Origin: Hyperoodon ampullatus
Lineage: Eukaryota; Chordata; Mammalia; Artiodactyla; Ziphiidae
Length of the DNA: 64,000 bases
Direction: 5' to 3'
NCBI GenBank assembly: GCA_949752795.1
Contig: OX457064.1
Location: 36,824,368-36,888,367 of the forward strand
The stretch's first letter is position 1, and each line of letters opens with the position of its first letter. Under the pieces are notes generated by a model, which saw nothing but the letters and a program-made list of their open reading frames with translations, did not search any database and was not told the origin of the DNA. A program made the translations under genes and the position numbers. Shown in pieces: positions 24,889 through 38,276 of this stretch.

Positions 24889-27800
24889 ATGGTAATAGGA
24901 ACATACATATCAATAATTACCTTAAACGTGAATGGATTAAATGCTCCAACCAAAAGACACAGGCTCGCTGAATGGATACAAAAACAAGACCCATCTATAT
25001 GCTGTCTACAAGAGACCCACTTCAGACCTAGGGACACATACAGACTGAAAGTGAGGGGATGGAAAAAGATATTCCATGCAACTGGAAATCAAAAGAAAGG
25101 TGGAGTAGCAATACTCATATCAGATAAAATAGACTTTAAAGTAAACAATGTTACAAGATACAAGGAAGGACACTACATAGTGATGAAGGGATCCATCCAA
25201 GAAGAAGAGGTAACAATTATAAATATATATGCACCCAACATAGGAGCACCTCAATACCTAGGGCAAATGCTAACTGCTATAAAAGAGGAAATCAACAGTA
25301 ATATAATAATAGTGGGGGACTTTAACACCTCACTTACACCAATGGACAGATCATCCAGACAGAAAATTAATAAGGAAAAAAAAGCTTTAAATGAAACAAT
25401 AGACCAAATAGATTTAATTGATATTTATAGAACATTCCATCTGAAAACAGCAGATTACACTTTCTTCTCAAGAACACATGGAACATTCTCCAGGATAGAT
25501 CACACCTCGGGTCACAAATCAAGCCTCAGTAAATTTAAGAAAACTGAAATCATATCAAGCGTCTTTTCCACCCACCACGCTATGAGATTAGAAATATATT
25601 ACAGGGGGAAGAAAACGTAAAAAACACAAACACATGGAGGCTAAACAATACATTAGTAAATAACCAAGAGATCACTGAAGAAATCAAAGAGGAAATCAAA
25701 AAATACCTGGAGACAAATGACAATGAAACATGATGATCCAAAACCTATGGGATGCCGCAAAAGCAGTTCTAAGAGGGAAGTTTATAGCAATACAATCCTA
25801 CCTCAAGAAACAAGAAAAATCTCAAATAAACAATCTAACTTACACCTAAAGAAACTAAAGAAAGAAGAACAAACAAAACCCAAAGTTAGTACAAGGAAAG
25901 AAATCATAAAGCTCAGAGCAGAAATAAATGAAATAGAAACAAAGAAAACAATAGCAAAGATCAATAAAACTAAAAGCTGGTTCTTTGAGAAGATAAACAA
26001 AATTGATAAACCTTTAGCCAGACTCATCCAGAAAAAGAGGGAGCGGACTCAATAAAATTAGAAATGAAAAAGGAAAAGTTACAATGAGCACCGCAGAAAT
26101 ACAAAGCATCCTAAGAGACTACTGCAACCAACTCTATGCCAATAAAATGGACAACCTGGAAGAAATGGACAAATTCTTAGAAAGGTATAGGCTTCCAAGA
26201 CTGAACCAGGAAGAAATAGAAAATATGAACAGACCAATCACAAGTAATGAAATTGAAACTGTGATTAAAAATCTTCCAACAAACAAATGTCCAGGACCAG
26301 ATGGCTTCACAGGTGAATTCTATCAAACATTTAGAGAAGAGCTAATACCCATATTTGTCAAACTCTTCCAAAAAATTGCAGAGGAAGGAACACTCCCAAA
26401 CTCATTCAACGAGGCTACCATCACCCTGATACCAAAACCAGACAAAGATACTACAAAAAAGAAAATACAGATCAATGTCACTGATGAATATAGATGCAAA
26501 AATCCTCAACAAAATACTAGCATACAGAATCCAACAACACATTAAAAGGATCATACACCATGATCAAGTGGGATTTATCCCAAGGATGCAAGTATTATTC
26601 AATATATGCAAATCAATCAATATGATACACCATATTAACAAACTGAAGAAGAAAAAACATATGATCATCTCAGTAGGTGCAGAAAAAGCATCTGACAAAA
26701 TTCAACACCCATCATACATGGAACCTACCTCAACATAAAGAAGGCCATATACAACAAAGCCACAGCAAACATCATTCTCAATGGTGAAAAACTGAAAGCA
26801 TTTCCTCTAAGATCAGGAACAAGACAAGGATGTCCACTCTCGCCACTATTACTCAACATAGTTCTGGAAGTCCTAGCCATGGCACTCAGAGAAGAAAAAG
26901 AAATAAAAGAAATACAAATTGGAAAAGAAGAAGTAAAACTGTCACTGTTTGCAGATGACATGATACTATATATAGAGAATCCTAAAGAAAGCTACTAGAG
27001 CTAATCAATGAATTTGGTAAAGTTGCAGGATAAAAAATTAATGCACAGAAATCTTTTGCATTCCTATACACTAATAACGAAAGTTCAGAAAGAGAAATTA
27101 GGGAAAAAATCCCATTCACCGTTGCAGCAAAAAGAATAAAATACTTAGGAATAAACCTACCTAAGGAGGTAAAAGACCTGTACTCAGAAAACTGTAAGAC
27201 ACTGTTGAAAGAAATCGAAGATGACACAAACAGATGGAGAGATATACCATGTTCTAGGATTGGAAGAATCAATATTGTGAAAATGACTATACTACCCAAA
27301 GCAAACTACAGACTCAGTGCAATCCCTATCAAATTACCAATGGCATTTTTTACAGAACTAGAACAAAAAATCTTAAAATTTGTATGTAGACACAAAAGAC
27401 CCCAAATAGCCAAAGCAATCTTGAGGGAAAAAAAGGGAGCTAGAGGAATCAGGCTCCCTGACTTCAGACTATACTACAAAGCTACAGTAATCAAGACAAT
27501 ATGGTACTGGCACAAAAACAGAGATATAGATCAATGGTACAGTATAGAAAGCCCAGAGATAAACCCACGCACCTATGATCAACTAATCTATGACAAAGGA
27601 GGGAAGGATATACAATGGAGAAAAGACAGTCTGTTCAATAAGTGGTGGTGGGAAAACTGGACAGCTACATGTAAAAGAATGAAATTAGAACACTCCCTAA
27701 CACCATACACAAAAATAAACTCAAAATGGATTAGAGACCTTAATGTAAGACCAGACACTATAACTCTTAGAGGAAAACATAGGAAGAACACTCTTTGACA

Positions 27801-28573
27801 TAAATCACATCAAGACCTTTTTTGATCTACCTGATAGAGAAATGGAAATAAAAACAAAAATAAACAAATGGGATCTAATGAAACTTAAAATCTTCTGCAA
27901 AGCAAAGGAAACTACAAACAAGACGAAAAGACACCCCTCACAATGGGAGAAAATATTTGCAAATGAATCAACGGACAAGGGATTAATCTCCAAAATATAT
28001 AAACAGCTCATGCAGCTCAATATTAAAAAAACAAACAACCCAATCCAAAAATGGGCAGAAGACCTAAATAGACATTTCTCCAAAGAAGACATACCAATGG
28101 GCAAGAAGCACGTGAAAAGCTGCTCAACATCCCTAATTATTAGAGAAATGCAAATCAAAACTACAATGAGGTATCACCTCACACCAGTTAGAATGGGCAT
28201 AATCAGAAAATCTACAAACAACAAACGCTGGAGAGGGTGTGGAGAAAAGGGAACCCTCTTGCATTGTTGGTGGGAATGTAAATTGATACAGCCACTATGG
28301 AGAACAGTATGGAAGTTCCTTAGAAAACTAAAAATAAAATTACCATATGACCCAGCAATCCCACTACTGGGCATATACCCAGAGAAAACCATAATTCAAA
28401 AAGACACATGCATCCCAATGTTCATTGCAACACTATTTACAATAGCCAGGTCATGGAAGCAACCTAAATGCCCATCGACAGACGAATGGATAAAGAAGAT
28501 GAGGTATATTTATACAATGGAATATTACTCAGCCATAAAAAGGAATGAAATTGGGTCATTTGTAGAGACGTGA
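24889..28573 (+). pseudogene. L1 ORF2 remnant (endonuclease / reverse transcriptase)
   Basis: ORF2 normally encodes an AP-like endonuclease, a reverse transcriptase and a C-terminal Cys-rich region. The endonuclease piece (24889-25620) keeps Asn in NVNGLN (residue 15), Glu42 in QETHF and the VGDFNT motif, but the usual SDHN near the end reads STHH, so a catalytic Asp is lost. A stop at 25618-25620 closes this frame. The RT region is in pieces (25717-26055, 26084-26545, 26475-26738). Motif A, usually with a catalytic Asp, reads SVGAEKASD (Asp to Gly), followed by a deletion near 26715. The FADD motif is intact near 26949-26960. The C-terminal part (27205-27798 and 27842-28573) keeps the [15 protein letters not shown] cysteine motif. 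The element is defective. Confidence 0.93.
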
Positions 28574-28879
28574 ATGGACCTAGAGACTGTCATACAGAGT
28601 GAAGTAAGTCAGAAAGAGAAAAACAAATATGGTATACTAACACATATATGTGGAATCTAGAAAAATAGTACAGATGAACTGGTTTGCAAGGCAGAAATAG
28701 AGACACAGATGTAGAGAACAAACGTATGGACACCAAGGGGGGAAACCTGCTGGTGGGGGTGGGGGTGGGATGAATTGGGAGATTGGGATTGACATATATA
28801 CACTAATATGTATAAAATAGATAACTAATAAGAACCTGCTGTATAAAGAAAAAAAAACAAAAACTAAATGCCTATACCA

Positions 28880-31800
28880 AGGGACAGGCAACCACTTGCA
28901 ATGGTCTCTTTGAGCAGAAACTGAGGCCAATAATCCCAGTGCTTTTCTATTTCCCACCAAGTGCATTAATTTCTTTCTTTCTCTTGTCATTTAAGCCTTT
29001 TATTCCCCCTACCTTCTAAGCCTCATTCTCTCTTTTTCCATATCAGTCTTCCTCACTTGGTCCAGCTACCTCTTTCACCTCTCTCCACACTCTGCTCTTT
29101 CTCTCTTGATCTCCTTATTTTTACTGTTCCTTCTCTCTTGTTTTTTCTTCTTCTTTTTCCAGGTCTTTTGGCCCATTCCTCAGTCCCTCCAGCAGGGTCT
29201 CAGAGAATGTGATTAGAAATGTATCTGCAAAGAGACACAAATGCAAAGCAAAAGCATTGAGTTCTAACTGAAGCAGGGATTTCCCAGCCTGGTTGTCATG
29301 GCACCCCACCAGAACTAAAAAATTCTTCCAGATAAATATCAAAACATAATTTACTTTAATTTACCTTAATTTATAAAGTAATCAAATACTCTGAAAACTT
29401 TTTTTGAGAAAAAGTAGTAAGAAAGAGGAAGGTGATCTTAAATCAAACATCGTATATCATAATTCTGGGGAAGTGTTAAGAGTCAATATCTTAAAAATAT
29501 ACTATTTTGCCATATCTTGGAAAAATAATTTTAGTTCTTATATAATTGACAGACCATAAAACGATTTCCATGTAATTTTTCATGTAAAGACATCCCAAGT
29601 GCCCAGGCAGAAAACTCAAACTTTCAAAGGCATTTTGGAATAGCAGTATATTTTTTAAATTGTTTTTCATTGTCAAACATGGCTCTAAAATTTAAATAGT
29701 AGAATTCCAGGTCACTGAGAGTTTTGTACAGAATTTGCTAATATAAAAAGAATTTTTTCCTTTGAACAAAATGCTGTTTTGTAAAAAAAATTTGTTAATG
29801 TAAAATAAATATTTTCTGTTAAAATGGTATTTTCTTAAATGTATGCTTTTCATGTATGCTCTACAATAAAGAAAAAAGATAAAGTCTTCCAAAAAATCTA
29901 AAGCCTGAATGCCAATTCATTTTTATGTTTTTAAAAATTAATAAAAGTAACATAAATCAAATAGACATTCCCCAAACGACATTCATTCATTGTGTAGTAT
30001 TTTTGCTATTTTGTTAGCTTTCCTCTTCTGTGTCTTTTTCAACAAAGTTCTCTGGGAAATTGTGTCCTCTTGTGGTCACTGGCAAAAACAACATGTTTTT
30101 GCAGGAAGAATCAATCCAAACAATGGAAATAGGATTTAAGGCTTCAGGAAAAGCCACTTGTGAAAAAAGGAAATCCCTTGAAGTGAAGAGAGATGAAAGC
30201 TGTGAGTAATCAGAAAGGGAACTTTAGCTGGAAAAACACAGAATGTAAATCATTCAACTTATATTTAAATTGCTTGATCATCAGATGATTAAAAAGAAGT
30301 GAAAAAATGATTACTATGTAGGAAAATTGTGGCCATGATAAAAAGCCTCTATGAATAACTGTGTATTTCTTACATTATTTCTCCAGTCATTCCGGTAACT
30401 CTGATATAAGTGAGAGCATATTTCAACAAGGTTAAGTGGCAGCAAAGTTGGGACACAAACTTTCTAGCATGCATACCCAATAAGGTAATAAAGGGGGTGG
30501 GGGGAGACTCTTGAAGACTTTATACTTTTCCACACTCTGATTCTTCTCTCCCTACAAGTTTGGCATATTATGTCTCCTAATCCCATCCTAATTTTTACTG
30601 CAGAATGCCAGATACTTTAAAGATTAATATTTATTTGCAAATTCGATTTGCTCATTTGAGGTGCTCTTGGCAACTCAAGTTCTTGTGCTTTATACTTTTC
30701 ATTTTATTTCTGGATTGAAAGCTTCAAATTTCATAAGTTTAGATCCCTATTCTTAAAGAAATTCAAAAAGAGAAAGGTAGAATCAGTTAAATTCATGAAT
30801 TAAACTGTCATTAAAAGAGAAGGAGAATGACCTCTTTAGGGCAAGGTGCACAAACATCCTTAAAGCTACCTGTGTCACTGAAAAAGAATCTGCTTTCATA
30901 TAGAGTTATCCAAGTCACTCCTGCTGACAAAAATTTTATATTCCACTTTGATAAAATTCTCTCATTTAAATATCAAATTAAGCAATCCCTGTGAAGTGTT
31001 CAAAACAAGATGAAATCTAACATGTACAATCTCAACTGAGATGCACTCAAATGCAGCCTTTTCCAATCTGCGCCCCCTTCTGTGTGAATGTTCCTGTGCT
31101 TCATTCATGCAATCCAGAGAAATTATTTTGCAGAACTCTAAGCCAATAAACAGGTGGTAAGTCATCCAAAGACTGAGGAGAAACAGTAGGAACAGATTCA
31201 AGTGCTCGCCTTTTGTGCAAATCCCAACTCCAAAATGTACCAGCTTGCTAACATTCTATAGTGTATGTGTTTCTTTTCCTTCTCTAAAAGTATTTATAAA
31301 TGTTGCTAGGAGAATGCCAGTGCCTATTCATACTGTAGGAATACAGATATGTACATACTTTTTGCATATGCTGAGTATGAGATTCCTAACTCTGTTATTT
31401 CTAACAGTATTCTTTTTTTCATATTTTAACACAGCACACATTCCTCAGGAAGGACTGTGAACATGCCAAGTTTGCAGTTTGAAAACAAAGCTCGTTTTGA
31501 ATTATCCAAGTGCAAAAGAAAGCTGTTTTGTTTTCAGTTAATTTTTTAGGGCATTTATTTTAGAAGTAGATGAAATGATTTAATTCCAATGAATCCAGTA
31601 TTCCCAAAGAAGGTAGTCTTCCACTGACGTCCTTTAAGTCAGGCTGAGGTCAGCCCCAAAGGAAAATTCCTAAGACCCCTTTTAAAGAGCCTGAAATTAG
31701 GATTTTAGAACTAAGTAAGCTTTCATATGTTAAACCAGATATTGTGGAAGGTGCCATTATCATTGCATATACAAAATATCAAGAATTATACTTGGCTCTT

Positions 31801-32755
31801 CAGCACATTAAAAAGAGAGTTTGCCTTTATTCTTGCCCCAGCAAGTGTGGATAAGAAATTTGTTACATAAAATGTTAGGTAGAATACAGATGGGACAATC
31901 AGGCCAGGAAATGTTGAAGTTTGCAAAGTAGGGAGCCTCAAGCCTCAGATGTTTTGAGACGTAATTCATTTGGCAAGCTACAACCTTCTGCTTCAATACT
32001 GACTTTTAAATACTCAAAACCCCTCATCCTCATTTTCCACTCCTTCGAAGAGTACAAGAGACATTTTTTTCCCTCAGAACTAAAGTCATTCATTGTGACT
32101 CCATCAAGAAGATTCCGTGCCCGGGGTAGTTCTGCTTAGTTCATTTAAAACCCTGTTTTAAGCATTCTTGCATCCATAGCATCGCCTCACTCCTGGGGAT
32201 CCCTGTATTCAGTGACCGGGAGCTCTTTATCCCCTAGAAGTTGAGTGCCCAGAGAAGGGCTGGGCTCACTTTAAACAGAACTAGTCTTAGAGATTGATGA
32301 CTTTGCAAGTCGGGCTAACTAATGGCTGCTGCGCTGTTGTGGACTCGGTTTCTCCTCCAGCGTCTCCGTCCCGATTTCCATCCTCGAACCCCCGCCCCCA
32401 ACTCCAATTCCCCTTGGGCAGGTAAGGTTTCCTTTACACTTTGCCCACACTTTCCTGTCTTGCTTACCCATAGCCACAAAGGAAAGAGTCCAATTATTTG
32501 ATCTCTTTATTTTTGAGTATTCAGCTGAAGGGAAAAAAAACAAAACAAAATAAAGATTTGAGATTGATCTTTAAAAAAAAAAAACCCACAGACATAGGTA
32601 AAAGGATGACATTTTTCAAGAATCCTGCAGCGACGTGCAAATAAGAATTGTGGAATACTCTGCGATTCAGATTTACAAAAGATAAAAAGATGATTTCTGC
32701 CTATTCTCTAACTGCTTCCAAGAGATCAAATCCTATAGGCAGAAGATGCAATCAC
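28880..32755. other. Intergenic DNA upstream of TWIST1, no gene or young repeat
   Basis: No coding region. T-rich low-complexity sequence occurs at about 29000-29160. I see no SINE or LINE of recent origin. Base composition is AT-rich until about 32.1 kb and becomes GC-richer toward the gene. This is the kind of flank where TWIST1 enhancers could lie, but I cannot point to one from sequence alone. Confidence 0.4.
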
Positions 32756-32759
32756 AGGA

Positions 32760-32813
32760 GTGAATTATCAGAGGGCGCTTTAAGAAGTGAATTATCAGAG
32801 GGCGCTTTAAGAA
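32760..32813. repeat. Perfect 27-bp tandem duplication
   Basis: Two identical adjacent copies of a 27-bp unit (begins gtgaattatcagaggg, ends cgctttaagaa) at 32760-32786 and 32787-32813. Perfect identity suggests a recent duplication. It lies about 1.9 kb upstream of the TWIST1 start site. Confidence 0.95.
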
Positions 32814-34594
32814 GACCTGACTGTAAAAGATTAAGTGGAGGTCAAGTAGAATCTGATTTTCAGACAGGCATTCATTTTAAAATATGGCAGCGACTCAAAA
32901 AGCAGGCAAGTTGGCACGCTGTGGTCATTGTCTATGAATATTTGTAAGAATAGTGATAGACAAACCCTGCAGGTCGCCCCTTCCATGAAAGCTTAGCCTT
33001 GTTCGCCCCCCGCGGAAGGGATTCTGCTTGCTGTCACTTCCCCTGGAAGACTGAGCCCTTCAACCGGCCCCAGGCGCTCCAGACCCCGGGGTTTCCGGGA
33101 CCGGGACCGAAGCTGCGAGCCTCAGTGGGGCACAGCCACGTGGCCTGCCCGCGCCTCGCCTGAGCTCCCGCCTCCTCCTCTGGACACCGTGGGCCTCGAC
33201 CCACGGTCGGGCCCAGAAAGGGAAGGTTAGCTAAGTTAATTCCCGGCTTAGAGTCCAAACCGTGGAGAGCGTGAGCGGACCTCGGCCTGAGCAGGGTACC
33301 CGAGCACAGGGCACGCAACTTCCGCACCCCCAAATTTGCCCCGAAAACTAACTACTGTGTTTGACCTCTGGTTTGCTTTGCAACTTAAAGAATGAACATG
33401 AAACGGTTATTCTCTGCCAACTCGTTCCAAAAAGGGGGGGGGGGGAAGTCTAGCATTGCAAAGATGGGGTTCTCGTCCACGGCAGCGTCCCTTCCTTTCC
33501 AGCTCGCCAACTTTTCTTGCTTCCGACTTGACAGAATCTGCATTAACACCCTCTTCGGGGCTCTTCATTGTGACTTATTAGATAGAAACGCTTAAAATGT
33601 CAGTGTCCAAACGATTGGAATGCGTTTGGGGCGCGCGGAACAGGCTCACTGGACCTCCTAGGAGTGGGGAGTGGGGTGGGGAAGGGGACTCTCGCAACCA
33701 TCAGCCCCGTGTGTCCAGGCAATGTTGAGCCCCCGTCTCACTCTCTCAGAGCCGACCTTTAAAGGTCACAATGCAGGGCCTTATCTGGGAGTGGGATGGG
33801 GATGAAACGGCCACAGGGACTCCACCTTGGGCTAGCAGCACAGGCAATCAGGGCCGCGGCGAAGACCCCGCGTTGCCCCACTCCGGCCCTGCTGCCTTCT
33901 CCAAGGACAGGACTGCCTTCCGCGGGAGAATGAACGTCTGCCTCTTTCTAGCACCTTCGGAAGTGTAGTCCTTTGGGTGTTGGGAAACGTCAGATCGAGA
34001 CACTGTGGAGGGAACAGAAAGGCCCAGATGCTTCTCGAGGAAGGGTGAGAGAATAGGCCGGGGCGCAGTTCTGCAGTCCCCTGCGCGGCCACGTCTTCAG
34101 AAACGCCCACGACCTCAGGACCAGCCACGGTGGTTTGGCCCTTGGGACTCGAGGGGCCCGTCTACCTGACCATCGGGTGGGCTCCGCCGTTGCCGGTATT
34201 CTTGCCAGTCCCCCCCGCCCCAGCAGTCCCAAATCGCGCCACGGACCTAGAGGGTACTGAGGCGAGATGAGACTTCACCCACTGCGTAGAAGCTGTTGCC
34301 GCCGCTGCTGTCACAGCCACTCCGGGAGGGGCCGACAAGGCGGCGGGAATGGTACCCTCCGGCCGCTTCCCCGGGCTGCGCTCGGGTGCGGGGGCGCGGC
34401 CCGCTTGCTCCGGCGCGGAAGGAAATTGCCCCGCGCCCGCGGGAAGAGGGTAGCGGGGAGGGAAGGGGGAGGGCAGCAAGGAGGCGGGCAGAGGGGCCGG
34501 CCGCCTGGGCCAGGTCGTTTTTGAATGGTTTGGGAGGACGAATTGTTAGACCCCGAGGAACGGGGGTGGGGACGGAGAAGGGGGGCTGGAAAGC

Positions 34595-34605
34595 GGAAAC
34601 TTTCC
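34595..34605. promoter_or_regulatory. TWIST1: Palindromic NF-kappaB/Dorsal-like site
   Basis: GGAAACTTTCC is an 11-bp palindrome around a central C, with the GGAAA/TTTCC half-sites of Rel proteins. It lies about 80 bp upstream of the TATA box. Rel control of twist is established in Drosophila (Dorsal), and NF-kappaB induction of Twist1 has been reported in mammals; binding at this exact site is inferred. Confidence 0.55.
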
Positions 34606-34612
34606 TATAAAA
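34606..34612 (+). promoter_or_regulatory. TWIST1: Distal TATA-like element TATAAAA
   Basis: A good TATA match directly after the Rel-like site, 79 bp upstream of the main TATA box. It could support an upstream start site, but the CCAAT and TATA pair further downstream fits the conserved TWIST1 layout better. Confidence 0.3.
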
Positions 34613-34633
34613 CTTCGAAAAGTCCCTCCTCCC

Positions 34634-35658
<1,025 letters not shown>

Positions 35659-35700
35659 CAGGCGGAGCTCCCCACCCCCTCGGCAGGGCCGGAGACCTAG
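35659..35700 (+). other. TWIST1: TWIST1 exon 1, start of 3' UTR
   Basis: Forty-two bases between the TAG stop and the splice donor. The exon ends CCTAG before GTAAGG, a strong donor. Because the intron lies within 50 bases of the stop, splicing here should not trigger nonsense-mediated decay. Confidence 0.9.
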
Positions 35701-36231
35701 GTAAGGACCCGGCGCCTCTGCGCCCCTTCGCCGCTCAGGTGGCAGACCGACTGACGGCCGGGCCGCGGATCCCTGTCCGCCTCGCCTTCCTCCCCGTCTC
35801 CTACTCCCCTCTCAGCCTTCCCACCCAACCTGGCACCGCCACCCCATCTCCCGAGCGTCCCTGGAAGGCAGCTTAGTCCCCGCTAGGGAGAGAGGGATGC
35901 GCCCTTGTGAGGGGTGTGCGTGTGCGTGAGTGCGCGTGACAGACAGGAGGGAAGACTGAGAAAGAGTCGAGGGTCATGGATAAGGACAGTCTTGCCAGCG
36001 CCTCCCTTTCTTTTGGCTTTAAATTTTCGTTCTCCTTAAAACAAATGTTTCCAAATTCCACCTCCTCCTCCATTCCGCCCACCCACTTCCTCTTGCCCTT
36101 GGGCTGAAATCCTTCCAGGTTGTTCAGCGTAATTTCTCCGTGGTGGTGATAAGAACAGTGCTCACTAGTCTTAGAAAACAGCCACAGGGACCTAAACAAT
36201 AACCAACTTTCCCCCCTCTGGGTTTTTGCAG
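35701..36231 (+). other. TWIST1: TWIST1 intron
   Basis: The donor GTAAGG at 35701 and an acceptor ccctctgggtttttgcag ending at 36231 bound a 531-bp intron with a polypyrimidine tract (aactttcccccctctg). Human TWIST1 has a single intron of nearly the same size at the same place after the stop codon. The minus-strand open frame at 35873-36313 crosses this acceptor and is a shadow. Confidence 0.93.
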
Positions 36232-36885
36232 ATGTCATTGCTTCCAGAGAAGGAGAAAATGGACAGTCTAGAGACTCTGGAGCTGGATAATTAAAAATAA
36301 ATATATATGCCAAAGGTTTTCTTGGAAATTAGAAGAGCAGAATCCAAATTCAAAGAAACAGGGCGTGGGGCGCACTTTTAAAAGAGAAAGCGAGACAGGC
36401 CCGTGGACAGTGATTCCCGGACGGGCAGCGGCACCATCCTCACACCTCTACATTCTGATAGAAGTCTGAACAGTTTGTTTGTGTTCCTTTTTTTTTTTTT
36501 TTGACGAAGAATGTTTTTATTTTTATTTTTTCATGCATGCATTCTCAAGAGGTCGTGCCAATCAGCCACTGAAAGGAAAGGCATCATTATGGACTTTCTC
36601 CATTTTAAAATGGTAACAATCAGAGGAATTTTAAGAACACCTTTAGAAATAAAAATACTGGGATCAAACTGACTTGCAAAATCACAGTCAGTTAATTCCT
36701 TTTTTCATTCTTCCTCTGAGGGAAAAAAAAAACTTAAAATACAAAAACAACATTCTATTTATTTATTGATGACCCATGGTAAAATGCAAATAGATCCGGT
36801 GTCTAAATGCATTCATATTTTTATGATTGTTTTGTAAATATCTTTGTATATTATTTTTCTGCAATAAATAAATATGGTTGAAAAT
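36232..36885 (+). other. TWIST1: TWIST1 exon 2 (non-coding 3' UTR)
   Basis: Begins atgtcattgcttccagagaa and carries AU-rich sequence throughout, an uninterrupted T15 run at 36488-36502, and words that can bind cytoplasmic polyadenylation and AU-rich-element proteins (TTTTTAT, ATTTATTTATT). I recognise the layout as that of the conserved mammalian TWIST1 3' UTR. Such a UTR suggests post-transcriptional control by microRNAs and RNA-binding proteins, which I infer rather than see. Confidence 0.88.
36863..36868 (+). terminator. TWIST1: TWIST1 polyadenylation signal AATAAA
   Basis: AATAAATAAATA near the end of the conserved 3' UTR. Cleavage is expected about 15-25 bases later, near 36885. Confidence 0.88.
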
Positions 36886-36889
36886 TGTC

Positions 36890-38231
36890 AGAACCTTAAA
36901 GTTTGGTCTATATTTTTAAAGGATTAAGTTGGAGGTAAAAACCTGCTTGTTTAACTCTGGAGACACCCAGGAGGGTGAGGGAGCACTAATATAAACAAAG
37001 CAGTGAAAAACTCAAAACTAGTTACTGACAGGTACAGGCATGTTATTTAGAAAGACAGCTTTATCATTATTCCTGTTGGGTGTTCAGTGGACTTAGCATC
37101 TCCCCTTCATCTCTTATCAGGTCCCCAGACAGCAAAAACTTAAGAGTTATTCACTTCTCTTCCTTATATTTTGAGAAGGCAGCTGTAAAACAGTTAAATG
37201 CAAATAAGCACTACGAATTCAGCACTATTTTCTCTTTGTTTTTGTCATGATTTCTACTCTTTATGAGGATTTTTAAATAATAGGTTTATTTCAGTGAAGG
37301 GATGCATAAAGTGTTATCAAAATTACCTATCTATACACATAAATGAATACAAATGTATAGAAAATAAAGTTTAATTTGGCATGACAGAATTCCATTTATA
37401 AAGTGATTCGCTTAACTCTTCTTTCATGAATGAGAATGACATTTAATGTCAAGTTTGCTGAGAAGACAAGCCAAAGTTAAGAATATTTTCCCATGTTGAT
37501 GTTGTCCATTTGGGAAGCATGCTCCTTCTTTATATGTAAAGTACATGCAGCTATGCAGGAGAACACAATAAAGAACCTGAACTTTCAGTATCTTCGGTAA
37601 CTATTGGAACAGTTACAATTTTAAATGCTATAGCTATTCATTTTCTAGTCAGTTCATTAGCAAATATATTTTATCGAAAATTACACAGAATTTTTCCCTG
37701 GTTACTTACATGTATACAAAATCTGATTTAGTTAAGTAAAGTAATAACAGGGACAAATGTTGCTTGATTTTTAATTTCATTCTGCTCATTTCTGGGCCAA
37801 AAAAAATACTGGCTTTTACAATGAATAACATTAGAAATAGTGACCTTGTATCCCTAAGTTCTTAAGTTTTGAATCCAGTTTATTGCCTTCAAGTATAATT
37901 AGGGATGCTTTCAAACTGGCAAATAATTTTGCTGCCTAATTCAAATAATGACTGTGGCAAATAAGTGTATGAATCCAAACAGATAGTGTTTGCTCAGCTC
38001 AGGTTGAGGTTATTATATTGCCTGAAGGTTTTTTTCCCCCTCTCCACACATCATAGAATGCTGACATAACAATATTGTAAATTTATTATTGTGAGTATTT
38101 TAGACCATGTTTTACAATTAGGAGCCTGTAGAATTTACTTATATTAAAAGATTAGTGAAAGCTTAGGGAAATAATTTTTTAGATTTTGATAGTCCTCTAC
38201 AAAATAACAAGACGGAAACTGATTATTTGTG

Positions 38232-38232
<1 letters not shown>
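36890..38232. other. Intergenic DNA downstream of TWIST1, no gene
   Basis: AT-rich, with no credible open frame and no recognisable transposon. Confidence 0.4.

Positions 38233-38233
<1 letters not shown>

Positions 38234-38271
<38 letters not shown>
38234..38271. repeat. (TG)n microsatellite
   Basis: About 18 uninterrupted TG units. Confidence 0.95.

Positions 38272-38276
<5 letters not shown>

Larger units (their letters stand above)
23771..28859 (+). mobile_element. 5'-truncated, inactive artiodactyl-type L1 (about 5.1 kb)
   Basis: The element starts within the 5' UTR, runs through broken ORF1 and ORF2 and ends in a short A-rich tail. An 18-bp target-site duplication flanks it with a single mismatch: AAAACTATATGCCTATAC at 23753-23770 and AAAACTAAATGCCTATAC at 28860-28877. 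Both reading frames are interrupted many times and key catalytic residues have changed, so it cannot move itself. Its 3' UTR stops earlier than that of the L1 copy at 57324-57609. It lies in the same orientation as TWIST1, about 6 kb upstream of its promoter, and is the last lineage-specific transposon before the gene. Confidence 0.95.

Noticed and set aside
32648..32947. Plus-strand frame with a repeated ELSEGALR peptide
   Set aside because: The peptide repeat is only the 27-bp tandem duplication, which happens to be a multiple of three.
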